Positions 8,686-17,997 of a DNA stretch of 64,000 nucleotides are shown piece after piece. How positions within the stretch are numbered: position 1 is the first letter of the stretch; the number at the start of each line of letters is the position of its first letter. A model generated the notes under the pieces. It saw nothing but the letters and a program-made list of their open reading frames with translations, was not told the DNA's origin and searched no databases. Source of the DNA: Frankiaceae bacterium (GTDB lineage Bacteria > Actinomycetota > Actinomycetes > BP-191); assembly GCA_030840645.1 (NCBI GenBank), contig JAVEEC010000056.1, positions 62,001-126,000 on the forward strand. Direction: 5' to 3'. The position numbers were made by a program, and so were the translations under genes.

Positions 8686-9009
8686 TCAGCGCGTCAGGCC
8701 GCGGTAGATCAGCCCGCCGATCGCGGTCGACGCGGCCGCGACCACCGCGACCAGCAGCAGCGCGGACCCGATCCGCCGCGACACCGGCCGGTCGTCCGCC
8801 TCGGTCTCCGTGAGGCCCGCCAGCAGCGAGCCGTACTCCGGCTCGGGCTCGGGCGCGACCACCACCGGCGGGGCGACCACGGGCGCGGCGACCGGCTCGA
8901 CCGGCCGGGGAGGCGGCGCCGGGCGGTCGAACGCCACCATGTCCCGCAGCACCACGAACGCCGTGAGGCCGATCGCGACGACCGCGCCAGCGGCGCCCAT
9001 CGCTCCCAC
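8686..9009 (-). CDS. Small two-pass membrane protein with Pro-rich linker
   Basis: A ~107-residue protein. One N-terminal hydrophobic helix (GAAGAVVAIGLTAFVVLRDM) is followed by a Pro/Val-rich spacer (PPRPVEPVAAPVVAPPVVV), a short acidic stretch, then a second hydrophobic helix near the C-terminus (SALLLVAVVAAASTAIGGLI). GTG 9009 is favoured by a GGGGAG six bases upstream; ATG 9000 is the alternative. It is divergent from the PDZ protease gene at 9094. No family recognised. Confidence 0.6.
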   Translation of the reverse strand: MGAMGAAGAVVAIGLTAFVVLRDMVAFDRPAPPPRPVEPVAAPVVAPPVVVAPEPEPEYGSLLAGLTETEADDRPVSRRIGSALLLVAVVAAASTAIGGLIYRGLTR

Positions 9010-9093
9010 CGTCGCGCTCCCCACCCCCGTCTCAAGGCCGCTCGCGCGGCGCCGTCCGGCCGAGCGTACGCGGTGACGGTTAGGGTGACCGGC

Positions 9094-10128
9094 ATGTCCA
9101 GTCGTGGCGCGACGCTCGGCGTCTCGCTGGCCCTCGCGGTCGTTCTCGGGGCCGGGGGCTCGCAGCTCAAGGTGCCGTACGTCGGCCTCGGCCCCGGCCC
9201 GGTCTACAACACCCTCGGCACCAACGGCACCACGCCGCTCATCCAGGTCCCGCCCGACCGCGACCACCCGGCCAAGGGCGAGCTCGACCTGACCACCGTC
9301 AACGTGTTCCCCCAGCTCACCCTCGGCGACGCGATCGCCAAGTGGTTCGACCGCCGCTACGCCGTCGTGCCGCGCGACGTCATCTACCCGCCGGGCCAGT
9401 CGCAGCGGCAGTCCGACGAGGAGACCAAGAAGGAGATGGCCGAGTCGCAGCAGCACGCCGTCACGGCGGCGCTCTGCGAGCTCGGCACGCCGGTCACCGC
9501 GCGGGTCGTCATCGAGGAGGTCGGCGACAGCAGCCCCGCGAAGGCCGCGGGGCTGAAGGTCGGCGACGTGGTCACGACGATCGACGGCCAGGCCGTCGAC
9601 TCGGTCTGCACGCTGCGCCGCCTGGTCGGCCTGCACCGGCCCGGCGACGTCGTCGCCGTCGGCTACCGGCGCGGCGGCGCGGACGCCGTCGTGCAGGTCA
9701 AGACCGTCGCGGGCCGCACCGTCGGCCCCGACGAGCGCCCGGTCCTGGGCGTCGCGCTGGCCGAACGCGACCCGCACCCGCCGTTCCCCGTGACGATCGC
9801 CCTGAACGACGTCGGCGGGCCGAGCGCCGGGCTGATGTTCGCGCTCGGCATCTACGACCGGCTGACGCCCGGGGACCTCACCGGCGGCCAGATCGTGGCG
9901 GGCACAGGCTCGATCGACGACGACGGCACCGTAGGCGCGATCGGCGGCATCGCACAGAAGCTGATCGCCGCGCGCGACCACGGCGCCCGCTGGTTCCTCA
10001 CCCCGACCGGCAACTACGACGAGGCCAGCCGCGCCGTGCCGAAGGGGCTGCGGCTGATCCGGGTCGCGTCGATGCGCGACGGCCTGACGGCGTTGAAGGC
10101 CATCGCCGCGGGCCGCTCGCCCGCCTGA
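9094..10128 (+). CDS. PDZ and Lon-type (S16) protease domain protein, YlbL-like
   Basis: A 344-residue membrane-anchored serine protease of the YlbL group. An N-terminal hydrophobic anchor (~5-22) is followed by a conserved extracytoplasmic region (VGLGPGPVYNTLG), a PDZ domain at ~145-220 (DSSPAKAAGLKVGDVVTTID) and a Lon proteolytic domain at ~225-340. The catalytic Ser is in GGPSAGLMFALG (Ser244) and the catalytic Lys in GGIAQKLIAARDHGA (Lys289). There is no ATPase domain, as is usual for this group. ATG 9094 is used; an in-frame GTG at 9073 is possible. Confidence 0.9.
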   Translation: MSSRGATLGVSLALAVVLGAGGSQLKVPYVGLGPGPVYNTLGTNGTTPLIQVPPDRDHPAKGELDLTTVNVFPQLTLGDAIAKWFDRRYAVVPRDVIYPPGQSQRQSDEETKKEMAESQQHAVTAALCELGTPVTARVVIEEVGDSSPAKAAGLKVGDVVTTIDGQAVDSVCTLRRLVGLHRPGDVVAVGYRRGGADAVVQVKTVAGRTVGPDERPVLGVALAERDPHPPFPVTIALNDVGGPSAGLMFALGIYDRLTPGDLTGGQIVAGTGSIDDDGTVGAIGGIAQKLIAARDHGARWFLTPTGNYDEASRAVPKGLRLIRVASMRDGLTALKAIAAGRSPA

Positions 10129-10163
10129 GCCCGTAGCGCGGGCCGCACCCGTACGATCCGGGC

Positions 10164-12893
10164 ATGGACGCCGCGGTGCCGTTCGCCCTGGTCGCCGCGG
10201 TGCAGCTGCTGGCGCTGGCGGCGGCGCTCGGGCTGGCCGCCGCGGGCGGCGCGCGGGCGTACCGGCGCGGCTCGCGCGGCCTGCTCGTCGCGGGCGGTCT
10301 CCTGCTCGCAGGCGCCCACGGCCTGACCGGCGCACTGCTCGGCCAGGGCGGCGGCGACCGGTTCGCGCTCGTCCGCGCGCTCGCCTACCTTCTGATCGGT
10401 CTCGGCGCGGGCGGCCTCGCCGTCGCGCAGGTGTCGGCGGCCGCGGTCGTCGTGCCGCTCGGCGCCGCGCCCCCGGCTGCACTCACCGCGGCCGTCGCGG
10501 CGTTCCTCGCCACCGTGCTGTCGCGCCGCGCGCGCCGCCCCGGTGCCGACCTGCTCACCGCGGCGCTCGCCGTCACCGGTGTCGCCGAGCTGCTCGCACC
10601 GGCCGCGCGGACGAGCACGACCGCAGCCGTCGCGCTGCTCGTCCTGCGCGGCGTCGCGAGCGTCGCGGTCCTCGCGTTCGTCGTCCGGCTGGTCGAGACC
10701 AGCCTGCTCGCCAAGGTCGTCGCGGCCATCCTCGCCGGCGTCCTCGGCCTCGCGCTCGGCACCGCGCTGATCGTCGGCTCGGTCGCCACCGGCGAGCTGA
10801 GCCGTGACGGCGAACGCCGCCTCGCCGAGGTCGCCAACGGCCAGGTCGACAACCTCCAGAACGAGAAGCAGACCTCCCTCAACCTCGCCCGCGTCATCGC
10901 CGGGTGCCCGTTCAACGGCAGCGCGGTCTGCGCCGACCAGATCGGCGTCACGTCGACCGGATCGCGCGCGGTCACCGGGGTCATCTGCGCCACCGGGAGC
11001 ACGTCGTGCCGCATCCCGGGCGGGGCGACGTTCTCCGGGCTGACCGACCCCGTCGCCCAGGCGTCGCTGCGCCGCAACGCCGCCGTCCGCGAGGTGCTCC
11101 AGGCGACCGACCGGCACGGCGTCGCGACCCTCGACGTCGTCATCGGCAAGGCGCCGATGCTCGTCGCGCTCGGCGTCGCGCCGGTCTTCGGGCCGGCGCC
11201 GCCGCCGGGCGCGGTCCGGCCGTTCGGCGCCGCCGTCTACGCGGTCCCGATCGACGCCGTCCGCGTCGAGGCGGTCGCCCGGGCGATCAGGTTCGACGCC
11301 GCGCTCTACGTCGCCGGCCGCCGGGTCGCCAGCACGCTGCCGCCGGCGCGGGTGGCGCTGATCGACCGGGAGTTCGAGCGCCGCCACGTCGCCGACGTTC
11401 TGCGCGTCAAGACGCGCCCCGAGGACGACGGCGTTTCCGTCGGCGCCGAGGGGTCGCGGCCGGGCATGCGGTTCCAAGCGGTGCGCGCCGAGAACGACGC
11501 CCTCGTCGGCGTGTTCGTCCTCTCCGGCGACTCGAACGTCATCCTCGCGACCCAGCGCCGCGTGCTCTCGTCGCTGTTCTTCGGCACCGTTCTCATCGCC
11601 CTGCTCGTCGGCGCCCTCTCGGTCCTGCTAGGCCGTCGGATCGTCCGTCCGGTCACCGACCTCACCCTCGCCGCGTCGCGCGTCCGCAAGGGCGAGCTCG
11701 ACGTCAGGACCGGCGTGACCGCCGCCGACGAGCTCGGCGTGCTGGCGCGGACGTTCGAGGCCATGACGTCGTCGCTGGCCGCGAACAGCGAGTCGCTGCG
11801 CCGCGCCGCCGAGGACGAGGCGACGCTGCGCGGGCGGCTGGCGACCGTCCTCGACTCGATGGGCGACGGGCTGGTGACGACGGACGGCGACGACCGGGTC
11901 GTCGGCGTCAACCGCGCCGTCACCGACCTGCTCGCCGCCGAGGAGGCGGACCTGATCGGCCTCGCCGTGACCGACGTCCTCGCCGGTACGACGGCGTCCG
12001 GCGAGCCGCTGCTCACCGACCTCGGCGAGAGCCGCGTCGCCCGTGTCGGCACCGTGCAACGCCTCGACGGCGGCCTCGTCGCTGTGTCGCTCGCCGCGAC
12101 GCCGTTGCGCGACGACGTCGGGCACGTCGTCGTCGTCCGCGACATGACCCGCGAGGCCGAGGTCGAACGGATGAAGACCGAGTTCCTCTCCAACGTCTCC
12201 CACGAGCTGCGCACGCCGCTCACCCCGATCCGCGGCTACGCCGAGATCCTGCACCGCAGGCCGGACCTGCCGGCCGACAAGACCGCGTTGTACGCGGCCA
12301 ACATCCTCGACTCCAGCGTCCGGATGGCCCGCGTGGTCGACCTGCTCGTCGACGTCGCCGCGATGGAGGCTGGCCGGGTCGAGCCGCGGTACGCACAGGT
12401 CAAGGTCGGCGTATTCCTCGACCAGCGCCTGGACGTGTGGCGCCGCCGCGAGCCGTCGCGAGAGTTCCGCCGCCGGGTCGCCGCGGGCCTGCCCGAGATC
12501 CAGGTCGACCCCGCCTGGGTCGCGAAGGCGTTCGACGAGCTGGTCGACAACGCCGTGAAGTACTCCTCCGGCGTCGTCACGCTCTCCGCCTCGCTCGCCG
12601 AGAACGGCCGGGTCCGGCTCACCGTCCGCGACGCGGGGGAGGGCATCCCCGAGAGCCGGCGCGCGAGGCTGTTCACGCCGTTCGAGCAGGTCGACGGCTC
12701 CTCGACCCGCGCGGTCGGCGGGCTCGGCCTCGGGCTGTCGTTCGTCCGCCGGGTCGTCGAGGACTTCGGCCTCGACGTCGTGGTCGAGTCGACGCTCGGC
12801 AAGGGGTCCGCGTTCTCGCTCGAGGTCCCCGCCGTCGCACCCCCGCGCGCCAAGCGCCGCCGTACCGCCCGCCCGAAGGGACGCGCCCGATGA
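10164..12893 (+). CDS. Membrane sensor histidine kinase (HAMP-PAS-HisKA-HATPase)
   Basis: A 909-residue kinase. The first ~200 residues hold several hydrophobic helices (7TM-like integral sensor). An extracytoplasmic region (~210-465) with cysteines at CPFNGSAVC follows, then a further TM helix. HAMP starts at ~488 (RRIVRPVTDL), PAS at ~560-660, and the phospho-accepting His680 is in FLSNVSHELRTPLTP. The N-box is DELVDNAVKYS (~790), with G-boxes DAGEGIP and GLGLGLSFVRRVV. The Arg/Lys-rich tail is short. No response regulator is adjacent. It is coupled by a 4-bp overlap to the 218-residue gene downstream, which may be its partner. Confidence 0.9.
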   Translation: MDAAVPFALVAAVQLLALAAALGLAAAGGARAYRRGSRGLLVAGGLLLAGAHGLTGALLGQGGGDRFALVRALAYLLIGLGAGGLAVAQVSAAAVVVPLGAAPPAALTAAVAAFLATVLSRRARRPGADLLTAALAVTGVAELLAPAARTSTTAAVALLVLRGVASVAVLAFVVRLVETSLLAKVVAAILAGVLGLALGTALIVGSVATGELSRDGERRLAEVANGQVDNLQNEKQTSLNLARVIAGCPFNGSAVCADQIGVTSTGSRAVTGVICATGSTSCRIPGGATFSGLTDPVAQASLRRNAAVREVLQATDRHGVATLDVVIGKAPMLVALGVAPVFGPAPPPGAVRPFGAAVYAVPIDAVRVEAVARAIRFDAALYVAGRRVASTLPPARVALIDREFERRHVADVLRVKTRPEDDGVSVGAEGSRPGMRFQAVRAENDALVGVFVLSGDSNVILATQRRVLSSLFFGTVLIALLVGALSVLLGRRIVRPVTDLTLAASRVRKGELDVRTGVTAADELGVLARTFEAMTSSLAANSESLRRAAEDEATLRGRLATVLDSMGDGLVTTDGDDRVVGVNRAVTDLLAAEEADLIGLAVTDVLAGTTASGEPLLTDLGESRVARVGTVQRLDGGLVAVSLAATPLRDDVGHVVVVRDMTREAEVERMKTEFLSNVSHELRTPLTPIRGYAEILHRRPDLPADKTALYAANILDSSVRMARVVDLLVDVAAMEAGRVEPRYAQVKVGVFLDQRLDVWRRREPSREFRRRVAAGLPEIQVDPAWVAKAFDELVDNAVKYSSGVVTLSASLAENGRVRLTVRDAGEGIPESRRARLFTPFEQVDGSSTRAVGGLGLGLSFVRRVVEDFGLDVVVESTLGKGSAFSLEVPAVAPPRAKRRRTARPKGRAR

Positions 12894-13546
12894 CAGCCCG
12901 TACCGACGCCGCCGCCCGCGTGCGCGGCCTGCACCCGCCGCTGCCCCTGCTGTTCGACGCGCTCCGGGCCGAGCTGGGCGAGCCGCCCCGCGACCGTTCG
13001 GTGCCGGTCGTGCCGGAAACCGTTGCGCCGCAGCCGGTCCCGCCCGGTGACCCGCTCGGCAACGCCATCGCCCGCGCCGCCGCGGAGCCCGGTACGGACG
13101 CCGACGATCTGGCCCTGCGCCTCGCCGTCGCGGCGGAGGACGTCGTTCTCGCCGCGGCGACGAGCGGCGCCAAGGCCGCCCGCGCCCTCGGCGCCCCCGG
13201 CATCGGCGACGTCGGCGAGGTCGCCGTGGACGCGGTGATCGCGGTGCTCCAGCCGTACGCCGCCGGCCTGGTCGCCGCCGCGGCGACCGGAACGCAGCGG
13301 CCCGAGCCGCCCGCCGACCTGCTCGCCCGCGTCCGCGGCGTCGCGCGCTCCGCGGGCGTCGTCGAGGCGGTGCGCGGCGTTCGCGGGTGGGAGGCCGTGC
13401 AGCGGTTCGGCGAGCCGCACTGCCCGCGCCCCGGCTGCTACGGCCGCGACGGCACGGTCCTCACCGAGGCGGTCGTCGCCGCCGACGGACTGCCGCCCTA
13501 CGGCGACGGCTGCAACTGCCACACCGAACCCGCCCACCTCGGCTGA
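12890..13546 (+). CDS. Unknown protein coupled to the histidine kinase
   Basis: A 218-residue protein whose ATG overlaps the kinase TGA (ATGA, 12890-12893). The body is Ala-rich and helical (~45-165). The C-terminus has a cysteine/histidine cluster: HCPRPGCYGRDG and then YGDGCNCHTEPAHLG, which could bind zinc. There is no signal peptide and no TM segment. It does not resemble a receiver domain. I do not recognise the family; a role in the kinase pathway is inferred only from the coupling. Confidence 0.7.
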   Translation: MTARTDAAARVRGLHPPLPLLFDALRAELGEPPRDRSVPVVPETVAPQPVPPGDPLGNAIARAAAEPGTDADDLALRLAVAAEDVVLAAATSGAKAARALGAPGIGDVGEVAVDAVIAVLQPYAAGLVAAAATGTQRPEPPADLLARVRGVARSAGVVEAVRGVRGWEAVQRFGEPHCPRPGCYGRDGTVLTEAVVAADGLPPYGDGCNCHTEPAHLG

Positions 13547-13627
13547 CCCGCCCCCCGGCCGCTCTGCCCGGCGCGGCGCGGGCCCGCCGCCGCGCGGAGC
13601 GCGGGCCGCCGGGCGTACGTTGCGTTC

Positions 13628-16486
13628 GTGGCCGATATGACCGTCCCGCACCGCCGTCGCCTCCTCCTCCCGATCGCGCTGGCGCTCGCCGTCCTCGCCG
13701 GGCTGTTCGTGGTGTTCACCGGGCTCTGGACCGACCGGCTCTGGTTCGGCGAGATCGGGTTCACCCGCGTGTTCGACACGGTGCTGCGGACGCGGATCCT
13801 GCTGTTCGCGGTGTTCGGGCTGCTGATGGCGGTGACGGTCGGCAGCAACATCGCGATCGCGTACCGCCTCAGGCCGGAACGACTCCCGGACAGCCTCGAA
13901 CAGCGCAACCTCGACCGCTACCGCGGCGCCGTCGGACCGTTCGTCGGCCGGGTCATCGCCGCGATCGCGGTGCTCGTGGGACTGATCGCCGGGGTCGCGG
14001 CGTCGGGCCGCTGGCAGACCTGGCTGCTCTGGCGCCACGCGGTGGACTTCGGCGTGAAGGACCCGCAGTTCAACCGCGACGTCTCGTACTTCGCGTTCAC
14101 CTACCCGTTCCAGCGGATGGTCATGGGGTTCCTGTTCGCCGCGGTGTTCCTCTCGCTGCTCGCCGCGGCGGGCATCCACTACCTGTACGGCGGCATCCGG
14201 CTGCAGACCCGCGGCGAACGCGTCCTCGCCGCGACCCGCGCGCACCTTGCGGTGCTGCTCGGGCTGTTCGTGCTGCTCAAGGCGTACGCGTACCACCTCG
14301 ACCAGTACGGCCTCGCGTTCTCCCCGCGCGGCAAGGTCACCGGGGCGTCGTACACCGACGTCAACGCGCAGGTCCCCGCGTTGAAGATCCTGGTGATCAT
14401 CGCCGTCATCTGCGCGCTGCTCTTCCTCGGCACCGTCGTCCGCCGCGGCTGGGCGCTGCCCGCGACCGGCCTCGGCCTGATGCTCGCGTCGAGCCTCGTC
14501 GTCGGCGGCGTCTACCCGTTCATCGTGCAGCAGGCGCAGGTCAAGCCGAACGAGATCGAGCGCGAGGCGCCGTACATCAAGCGGAACATCGACGCGACCC
14601 GCGCCGCGTACCGGCTGCGCAAGGACACCGACGTCACGTACTCGCCGTACGCCGGCAAGCAGACCGTCCCGAACGCTGTCCTCCGCGCCGACAAGGACAC
14701 CATCGCCAACGCCCGCCTGCTCGACCCGAACAAGCTGCACGGCGCGTTCGAGTCGCTGCAGCAGATTCGCGGCTACTACGGCTTCCCCGACACCCTCGAC
14801 ATCGACAGGTACGACGTCGGCGGGCGGACCGAGACGTACGTCCTCGGCGCCCGCGAGCTCGACCAGTCGGGCCTCGCGCCCGCCCAGCGGAACTGGATCA
14901 ACCAGCACCTCGTCTTCACCCACGGCAACGGCCTGGTCGCCGCGCCGACCAACGAGGTCGACCCGCAGGGCCAGCCGAAGTTCGAGGTCCGCGACATCCC
15001 GCCGGCCGGCACCATCGACATCACCCAGCCGCGCATCTACTACGGCGAGCGGGCGCCGGACTACAGCGTCGTCGGCACCACCCAGCAGGAGGTCGACCGC
15101 CCGGCCGAGGGCGGTGGCAGTGACGTCGCCGTCGCCTACGCGGGCAAGGGCGGCGTCGGCATCGGCAGCCTCTGGCGCAAACTGCTGTACTCCGTGAAGT
15201 TCCGCTCCCGGTACCTGCTGCTCTCCGGCGCGCTGCAGCCGCAGTCGAAGATCCTCTACGTCCGCGACCCGCGCGAGCGGGTCCGCAAGGCGGCGCCGTA
15301 CCTCGAGCTCGACCAGGACCCGTACCCCGTCGTCGTGGGCGGCCGGATCGTCTGGGTCGTCGACGCGTACACGACGTCGAACGGCTACCCGTACTCCGAG
15401 CGCGTCGGCCTGAACGAAGCGACCCGCGACTCGACCACGTCGCGGCAGACCGCACGTTCGGTCAACTACATCCGCAACGCCGTCAAGGCCACCGTCGACG
15501 CGTACGACGGCACCGTCACGCTGTACCGCTGGGACGCCGAGGACCCGGTGCTCAAGACGTGGGAGCGCGTCTTCCCCGGCACCCTGCGGCCGCGCTCGGA
15601 GATGCCCGCGGACCTGCTCGCGCACATCCGGTACCCCGAGGACCTGTTCAAGATCCAGCGCGACCTGCTGGCGAGCTACCACATCGACGACCCCGCGGCG
15701 TTCTTCCGGGAGGCCGACTTCTGGGCCGTGCCCGGCGACCCGTCGGTGCCCGAGGCGCGGCAGGCCGCGGCCGCCGGCGCCGCGCCGAAGCCGCTGCCGC
15801 CGCAGCCGCCGTACTACGTCTACGCGAAGTTCCCCGGGCAGGCCAAGGCGAGCTTCCAGCTCACGTCGCCGCTGACCGCGCGGAACCGGCCGAACCTCGC
15901 CGCGTTCGTCACCGTCTCGAATGATCCCGAAGGGTTCGGCCACCTGTCCGTCCTGGAGCTGCCGACGAACACCGCCGTGCCGGGCCCCGTCCAGCGCGGC
16001 GCGACGTTCCAGACGTCGCCCGTCGCGTCGCAGGAGCTGGAGCTGCTCGACCAGCACGGCTCGGAGATCGTCCTCGGCAACCTCCTGACGCTGCCCGTCG
16101 GCGGCACCCTGGTCTTCGTGCAGCCGGTCTACGTCCAGTCCACGTCGACAGGCACCGGCTCGCAGATCCCGCAGCTCAAACGCGTCTTCGTCGGCTTCGG
16201 CGACCGGGTCGGCTTCGCGGACACGTACGCGGCCGCCCTCGACCAGGCGTTCGGCGTCACCGACACCGTCGTACCGCCGACGATGCCCCCGCCCGTCGGC
16301 GACGTCAACGCGCGGATCCGGGCGCTGACCGCCGACGCGAACGCCGCCCTGCAGGCCGCCGCGGCGGCGTTCGGGCGGCAGGACTACGCCGAGTACGCGC
16401 GGCAGCAGGAGCGGCTGCGTAAGGACCTCGCCGAGCTGACCCGGCTCACCGGGACGTCGGCCTCGCCGAGCCCCTCACCGCGTTAG
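13628..16486 (+). CDS. UPF0182 family large membrane protein
   Basis: A 952-residue protein matching the actinobacterial/cyanobacterial UPF0182 family in length and layout. About seven N-terminal TM helices (residues ~10-310) include the conserved TGLWTDRLWFGEIGFTRVF. A large extracytoplasmic part follows with typical blocks such as YGERAPDYSVVGT, RSRYLLLSGAL and PQPPYYVYAKFPGQ. The C-terminus is Ala/Gln-rich and helical, ending in a Ser/Pro tail. GTG 13628 is taken as start; ATG 13637 is three codons inside. Function of the family is unknown. Confidence 0.92.
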   Translation: MADMTVPHRRRLLLPIALALAVLAGLFVVFTGLWTDRLWFGEIGFTRVFDTVLRTRILLFAVFGLLMAVTVGSNIAIAYRLRPERLPDSLEQRNLDRYRGAVGPFVGRVIAAIAVLVGLIAGVAASGRWQTWLLWRHAVDFGVKDPQFNRDVSYFAFTYPFQRMVMGFLFAAVFLSLLAAAGIHYLYGGIRLQTRGERVLAATRAHLAVLLGLFVLLKAYAYHLDQYGLAFSPRGKVTGASYTDVNAQVPALKILVIIAVICALLFLGTVVRRGWALPATGLGLMLASSLVVGGVYPFIVQQAQVKPNEIEREAPYIKRNIDATRAAYRLRKDTDVTYSPYAGKQTVPNAVLRADKDTIANARLLDPNKLHGAFESLQQIRGYYGFPDTLDIDRYDVGGRTETYVLGARELDQSGLAPAQRNWINQHLVFTHGNGLVAAPTNEVDPQGQPKFEVRDIPPAGTIDITQPRIYYGERAPDYSVVGTTQQEVDRPAEGGGSDVAVAYAGKGGVGIGSLWRKLLYSVKFRSRYLLLSGALQPQSKILYVRDPRERVRKAAPYLELDQDPYPVVVGGRIVWVVDAYTTSNGYPYSERVGLNEATRDSTTSRQTARSVNYIRNAVKATVDAYDGTVTLYRWDAEDPVLKTWERVFPGTLRPRSEMPADLLAHIRYPEDLFKIQRDLLASYHIDDPAAFFREADFWAVPGDPSVPEARQAAAAGAAPKPLPPQPPYYVYAKFPGQAKASFQLTSPLTARNRPNLAAFVTVSNDPEGFGHLSVLELPTNTAVPGPVQRGATFQTSPVASQELELLDQHGSEIVLGNLLTLPVGGTLVFVQPVYVQSTSTGTGSQIPQLKRVFVGFGDRVGFADTYAAALDQAFGVTDTVVPPTMPPPVGDVNARIRALTADANAALQAAAAAFGRQDYAEYARQQERLRKDLAELTRLTGTSASPSPSPR

Positions 16487-16492
16487 ACAGCA

Positions 16493-16524
16493 CTGGCCGG
16501 CGCCCCGAGCCGGGCGCCGGCCAG
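16493..16524. terminator. Hairpin terminator between convergent genes
   Basis: CTGGCCGGCGCCC and its complement form a perfect GC-rich stem with a 5-base loop, placed between the UPF0182 stop (16486) and the stop of the opposing gene (16541). It can serve both directions. No T-tract. Confidence 0.7.
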
Positions 16525-16540
16525 CAGTCTCGAGCCCTAC

Positions 16541-17182
16541 CTACCCGTCGTGCTTCTGGTCGCAGTCGTGCCGGTCCGAGCGCGTTCCCTCGACCCGCGC
16601 GCGGTGCTTCCCGTCGTGCCGGCCGTCGTGCCAGCGGCCGTCCCAGCCGAACCAGCGGAAGTCACGAACGCCGAAGACCTTCGCGACCTTGACCGTGCGC
16701 ACCGCCGGCTTCACGAACGTCGGCGTCACGACGACGGGCTCGTTCGCGAGGAGCGACTTGAGCATCGCCGCCGTGCCGGCGAGCGACGCGTGGATCGCCG
16801 CGGCCTGCGCGCGTTCCGCGGCGGTGGCTGCGTACGGGCCGGTCGTCGGCAGCTTCGCGAGCAGCCGCTTCGCCGCGAGCACCTTGGCGAGGTTCTGCTT
16901 CGCCACGCCGCGGCTCGCGCCGGTCAGCACCGTCGTCGACGGCACCGCCGCGACCTGCGCGTGCAGCGAGCTCGCCCAGGCCTGCGCGAGGTCGAGCTTG
17001 CGGTCGATGAACGCGTGGTAGACGGCGGGGTTGAGCGTCCCGCGCATCTCCAGCGTCGGCGCGTGCTGCCCGACCGTGTCGGTGCTGCTATGGGCCTCTG
17101 CCGGCGCCACCGCGCCCGTGGCGAGTGCCGTCGCCCCCGCGATCGCCACCGTCGCCTTCGTCCGCATCGTCATGTTCGGCAT
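16541..17182 (-). CDS. Secreted helical protein, unknown function
   Basis: A 213-residue protein with a signal peptide (MPNMTMRTKATVAIAGATAL, cleavage near AEA-HS). The mature part is Ala-rich and helical (~45-140), followed by a Val/Lys-rich segment and a strongly basic His/Arg/Asp-rich tail (WHDGRHDGKH). ATG 17182 has AGGAAGG upstream at a suitable distance. The helical region resembles small cell-surface proteins of actinobacteria, but I do not recognise a family. Confidence 0.7.
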   Translation of the reverse strand: MPNMTMRTKATVAIAGATALATGAVAPAEAHSSTDTVGQHAPTLEMRGTLNPAVYHAFIDRKLDLAQAWASSLHAQVAAVPSTTVLTGASRGVAKQNLAKVLAAKRLLAKLPTTGPYAATAAERAQAAAIHASLAGTAAMLKSLLANEPVVVTPTFVKPAVRTVKVAKVFGVRDFRWFGWDGRWHDGRHDGKHRARVEGTRSDRHDCDQKHDG

Positions 17183-17296
17183 CGTGTCGCCTTCCTGCCT
17201 CGGCAACCCCCACTCTGCGTAGCCATTCCCCTTCTCAGCGTTGCGACACCGCGAGTTGCCCCTGTCCTCGCGGCGCGGGTAGGGTGGTCGAACCGG

Positions 17297-17370
17297 CGCG
17301 GGGTGGAGCAGCTCGGTAGCTCGCTGGGCTCATAACCCAGAGGTCGCAGGTTCAAATCCTGCCCCCGCTA
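17297..17370 (+). tRNA. tRNA-fMet (CAT), initiator
   Basis: A complete cloverleaf with anticodon loop CTCATAA. Initiator marks are visible: three consecutive G:C pairs in the anticodon stem (GGG/CCC) and an unpaired first acceptor position (C1 against U72). The T-arm is GCAGGTTCAAATCCTGC. CCA is not encoded (the sequence continues CAAAG). The 3' end borders the proposed mobile region. Confidence 0.95.
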
Positions 17371-17388
17371 CAAAGAAGGCGCAGGTCA

Positions 17389-17421
17389 GAGGCCTGATCC
17401 GGAACCTTCGGATCAGGCCTC
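17389..17421 (+). terminator. Hairpin after tRNA-fMet
   Basis: GAGGCCTGATCCG (17389-17401) and CGGATCAGGCCTC (17409-17421) form a perfect 13-bp stem with a 7-base loop, 19 bp after the tRNA. It is probably the tRNA transcript terminator, though it may also be part of an attachment site. Confidence 0.65.
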
Positions 17422-17427
17422 ACGATC

Positions 17428-17449
17428 ATTTGCCATCAATTTGCCATCA
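17428..17449 (+). repeat. Tandem 11-bp direct repeat (possible integrase arm sites)
   Basis: ATTTGCCATCA occurs twice head to tail (17428-17438 and 17439-17449), just downstream of tRNA-fMet. Short tandem repeats of this kind beside a tRNA 3' end are typical of tyrosine-integrase arm-type sites. No integrase gene is present in the window, so this may be a scar of an old insertion. Confidence 0.45.
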
Positions 17450-17997
17450 AGACCTGCACGGCAGACGACGTCATGAGGCGCCACGCGCGGCCATGCGACG
17501 GTCGTCGGAAGGACGCCGCGAAGCGTGGTGGTTGACGATCATCGGCCCTCGTCATCGCCCTCATCACGAGGTCGGCAATCGGTCGCAGACGTCCCGTGCA
17601 GAGCGAGTCCCAACCAGTGCGTTGCGACAGGGGCTGACAGAGCCGTCTGTCACACCCCGTTGGCAGGCTTACCTACGCTGATCGACATGCCGTCATGGAT
17701 GAGCGGTCGTCTATGCGCCGTTGATCGGACCCAACATCGGGCGGGGTAGCGAACCCGTCGACGAACTCGTGACGGGAGGGATTAGGTGCTCGGAGGGACG
17801 GCGACCCATACGGGGGCAGCGGAGCGTCTGTGCGCGAGGTGTGCGCGACCCGTTCCGGCCAGCCTCCGACAGGGGGTGACCACGGCGACGCGAGCGCAAA
17901 CCGTAAACGGTGCGCCTCCGGCGGCGCCGGGGCGGCATCACGTACGCTCTCGACGCGCGGACACCGGGACGGGAGTGTGGCGGTGCAGGAGCCGGCG
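17450..17997 (+). other. Non-coding stretch between the tRNA scar and the methyltransferase gene
   Basis: About 550 bp with no supportable gene. A short inverted repeat TGACAG/CTGTCA lies near 17635-17655. The sequence before the methyltransferase presumably carries its promoter, but no clear -35/-10 pair can be fixed. Confidence 0.4.
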
